This document shows positions 62,447-64,000 of a stretch of DNA of 64,000 bases, one piece after another. The position numbers were made by a program, and so were the translations under genes. Origin of the DNA: Robinsoniella peoriensis. Its GTDB lineage: Bacteria > Bacillota > Clostridia > Lachnospirales > Lachnospiraceae. The notes beneath the pieces were generated by a model. That model made no database searches and was not told the origin of the DNA. It saw only the letters and a program-made list of their open reading frames with translations. How positions within the stretch are numbered: the stretch's first letter is position 1; the number at the start of each line of letters is the position of its first letter. The stretch is taken from assembly GCF_000797495.1 (NCBI RefSeq), contig NZ_JTGN01000019.1:62001-126000 (forward strand), written 5' to 3'.

Positions 62447-62506
62447 GTATAGAACTTGTAAACCATTTCTATACCATCTAAATCTATACCAATTAAATCT
62501 ATACCA
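62447..62506 (+). repeat. Three TCTATACCA repeats at a 15-base step
   Basis: TCTATACCA begins at 62468, 62483 and 62498, exactly 15 bases apart, and the first copy also pairs with GTATAGAA (62447-62454) as an 8-bp inverted repeat with TTCTATAC (62467-62474). A third repeat family to the right of the candidate initiator gene. Confidence 0.7.
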
Positions 62507-64000
62507 GTCCCCTCTCCCATGTTCATCCGATTTTTTTGAAAAGAATAAAAACGAATTAAAAGTAATATTATATTTTTTTAATTTGGAATAGAAAAATAGA
62601 TTTAGTGGAAATCATTTGTTAATAAAAATATTCAAAGATATTCTGACAGTCAATCCACTGTATATAAAACGATGCCATAAAATGCCTTAAAACAACTTTT
62701 TTTGACATTAGGCAATAGATTGTAGCCTCAATAATGAAAATGGATATATGGGCAGATTATAACGTTTTAAAGGGATTGCTAAAATCCTAAATAATATTAA
62801 ATATGGCTAAATATAATTTGTGTAATTATATAATTAAAATACGACATAATATATTGTTATATATGTATTTGCAAAAATAATTGGGAAAATATAAAAAAAT
62901 TTTACTGTGGATGTTCACAATAATGATAAGTGGGTGGATGTTTTATATCATTATTATGCGATCAAAGATAATGTAAAAAAAGTACTGCTTTTCTGCTCAA
63001 GCAATATCAAGAGCAGATGCTTCAGGGGAATGGGGTATTGCTAAGATTGTGAAAATAGATTTTCATGAAAAGGAACAGGAATGTAAAAACGTTATGTTAT
63101 CGTGTTAGCCATTATAGAAGTAATCGCCAATTATCGTAGAATTTATTATGACTTTATCTGCTGCTCAATATTTTGTCAAATACCAAATTATTCTAACACA
63201 CCTTTAGTTTTCTACGAGGTATTAGTAGCATTAGCGGCATTTGCACTGTAGGATACAATATAGCTATAAATATTGCAGACAGTTCATGATCTTATTTATC
63301 AAGAATAGAATGAACAGAAGAACTCACAAAATATTAAATTAGGTGTTGTTGAAAAGAGACACTTTGTGTAACCGGGTGTGCGTGGGTAAGAATTGAAGCG
63401 GAACCAATTGTAGGGACTAGGGACTTTGCACGACTTATTTCTCCTACGCTCCTGTACTTCTTATCTAACTATATTCAGGTTTCCCCCTAAAGCAGATTTT
63501 TCAGCATTGGGAAACCTTGGAGATGGCTTGCTGTACTTTTTTGGAAGTAATTAAAGGGATTGGAAAACAAAAGACGAAGATAGCATAGCTTATACTGTTG
63601 TATACGTTTATTCAGATATTATATATGAATAAGATTAGTTTCTGAATATACTCCATTTATCCGTAAATGTATATAATCCTGTTTGGTAGATAGAACACCT
63701 AATTCGGGAGGTTTACTTGCTAATTAAATTTTACATCTTAGTCTGCGAGGAATAGATTAGTGTAATGTATCTATGGAAAGCGTTACAGAAAGCTTTCCTA
63801 CATAGTAGCAGGTTAGTATCACTAATATACGTTATCTGCATATGCAATATGTCCTAACTTAACTAAACTTAAGTAAAAGTATATCCTATAGCCAATTATA
63901 TAGGGCTCTATTTAATGTAGTGGCGCATAAAGAGATGATGTTTATTTAAGAATTTCCGCCCCGCGGAAAAATATGTATATTTTATTATAACTTCAAAGAG
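62507..64000. other. AT-rich region without a recognisable gene
   Basis: No open frame of useful length, tRNA or rRNA is apparent on either strand. Base composition is more AT-rich than the operons to the left, at least up to 62900. Short broken frames (for example about 63105-63250, plus strand) could be decayed genes but cannot be assigned. A 7-bp GC-rich hairpin TTTCCGC-CCC-GCGGAAA lies at 63953-63969 without a convincing T tail. Confidence 0.6.

Noticed and set aside
62507..64000. tRNA, rRNA or riboswitch in the AT-rich end
   Set aside because: No cloverleaf-like arms, conserved rRNA stretches or riboswitch cores could be recognised by eye.

Overview
The window looks like a low-GC, strictly anaerobic Firmicute, most likely a gut Lachnospiraceae-type clostridium. 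The grounds are YesM/YesN two-component pairs beside sugar ABC transporters, a class B sortase, an oxygen-sensitive glycyl radical enzyme with its activase, AGGAGG-type ribosome sites and long one-strand operons. The species cannot be fixed from sequence alone.

Region 1 (1-24465, all minus strand) reads as one very long operon for a cell-surface structure. In transcription order it encodes two giant secreted proteins (one with a dockerin-like tail), a smaller secreted protein sharing a domain with the second giant, a small protein with a sortase-type tail (NAKTGD), two paralogous single-pass membrane proteins, a signal peptidase I, YfhO, a WG-repeat membrane protein, sortase B, a DivIVA-like coiled coil, an NlpC/P60-3D wall hydrolase, a CsbB/DPM1-like glycosyltransferase, a secreted PPC-like protein, an aquaporin, a FAD enzyme and a GtrA flippase. 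The operon thus carries its own secretion, anchoring and remodelling enzymes and a complete CsbB-GtrA-YfhO type glycosylation set.

Region 2 (24746-26199), just upstream of that operon, is a tyrosine-recombinase gene enclosed by two oppositely oriented 15-bp sites with the same central spacer, with paired decamer arm-type sites inside. An outward promoter (TTGACA-N17-TAAATT) lies inside the segment. It now points right, toward a LytTR response regulator; after inversion it would point left, toward the surface operon. This looks like a phase-variation switch. A convergent AgrC-like kinase follows.

Region 3 (29159-39501) holds an AraC/GyrI-type regulator, then a glycoside operon (solute-binding lipoprotein, two permeases, beta-propeller glycosidase-like protein, GH88 unsaturated glucuronyl hydrolase) divergent from its YesM/YesN pair.

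Region 4 (39800-58226) is a second YesM/YesN-controlled operon: solute-binding protein, two permeases, GH2 beta-mannosidase-like and GH38 alpha-mannosidase enzymes, a glycyl radical enzyme and activase, a ROK kinase, a GmhA-like isomerase and a UroD-like protein. A radical enzyme inside a mannoside operon suggests an unassigned catabolic route.

Region 5 (58227-64000) is mostly non-coding and AT-rich. It carries one zinc-finger/winged-helix protein flanked by several repeat families: about 22 dispersed same-direction copies of a TTTAGTCGCTATC-like motif, two 11-bp inverted repeats (one made of near-DnaA boxes), a perfect triple 13-mer, and, downstream, nine TTCATCCAC-like boxes every 20-21 bp beside an AT-rich tract. 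This resembles a replication origin with its initiator, perhaps of a plasmid or chromid, but that is inference.
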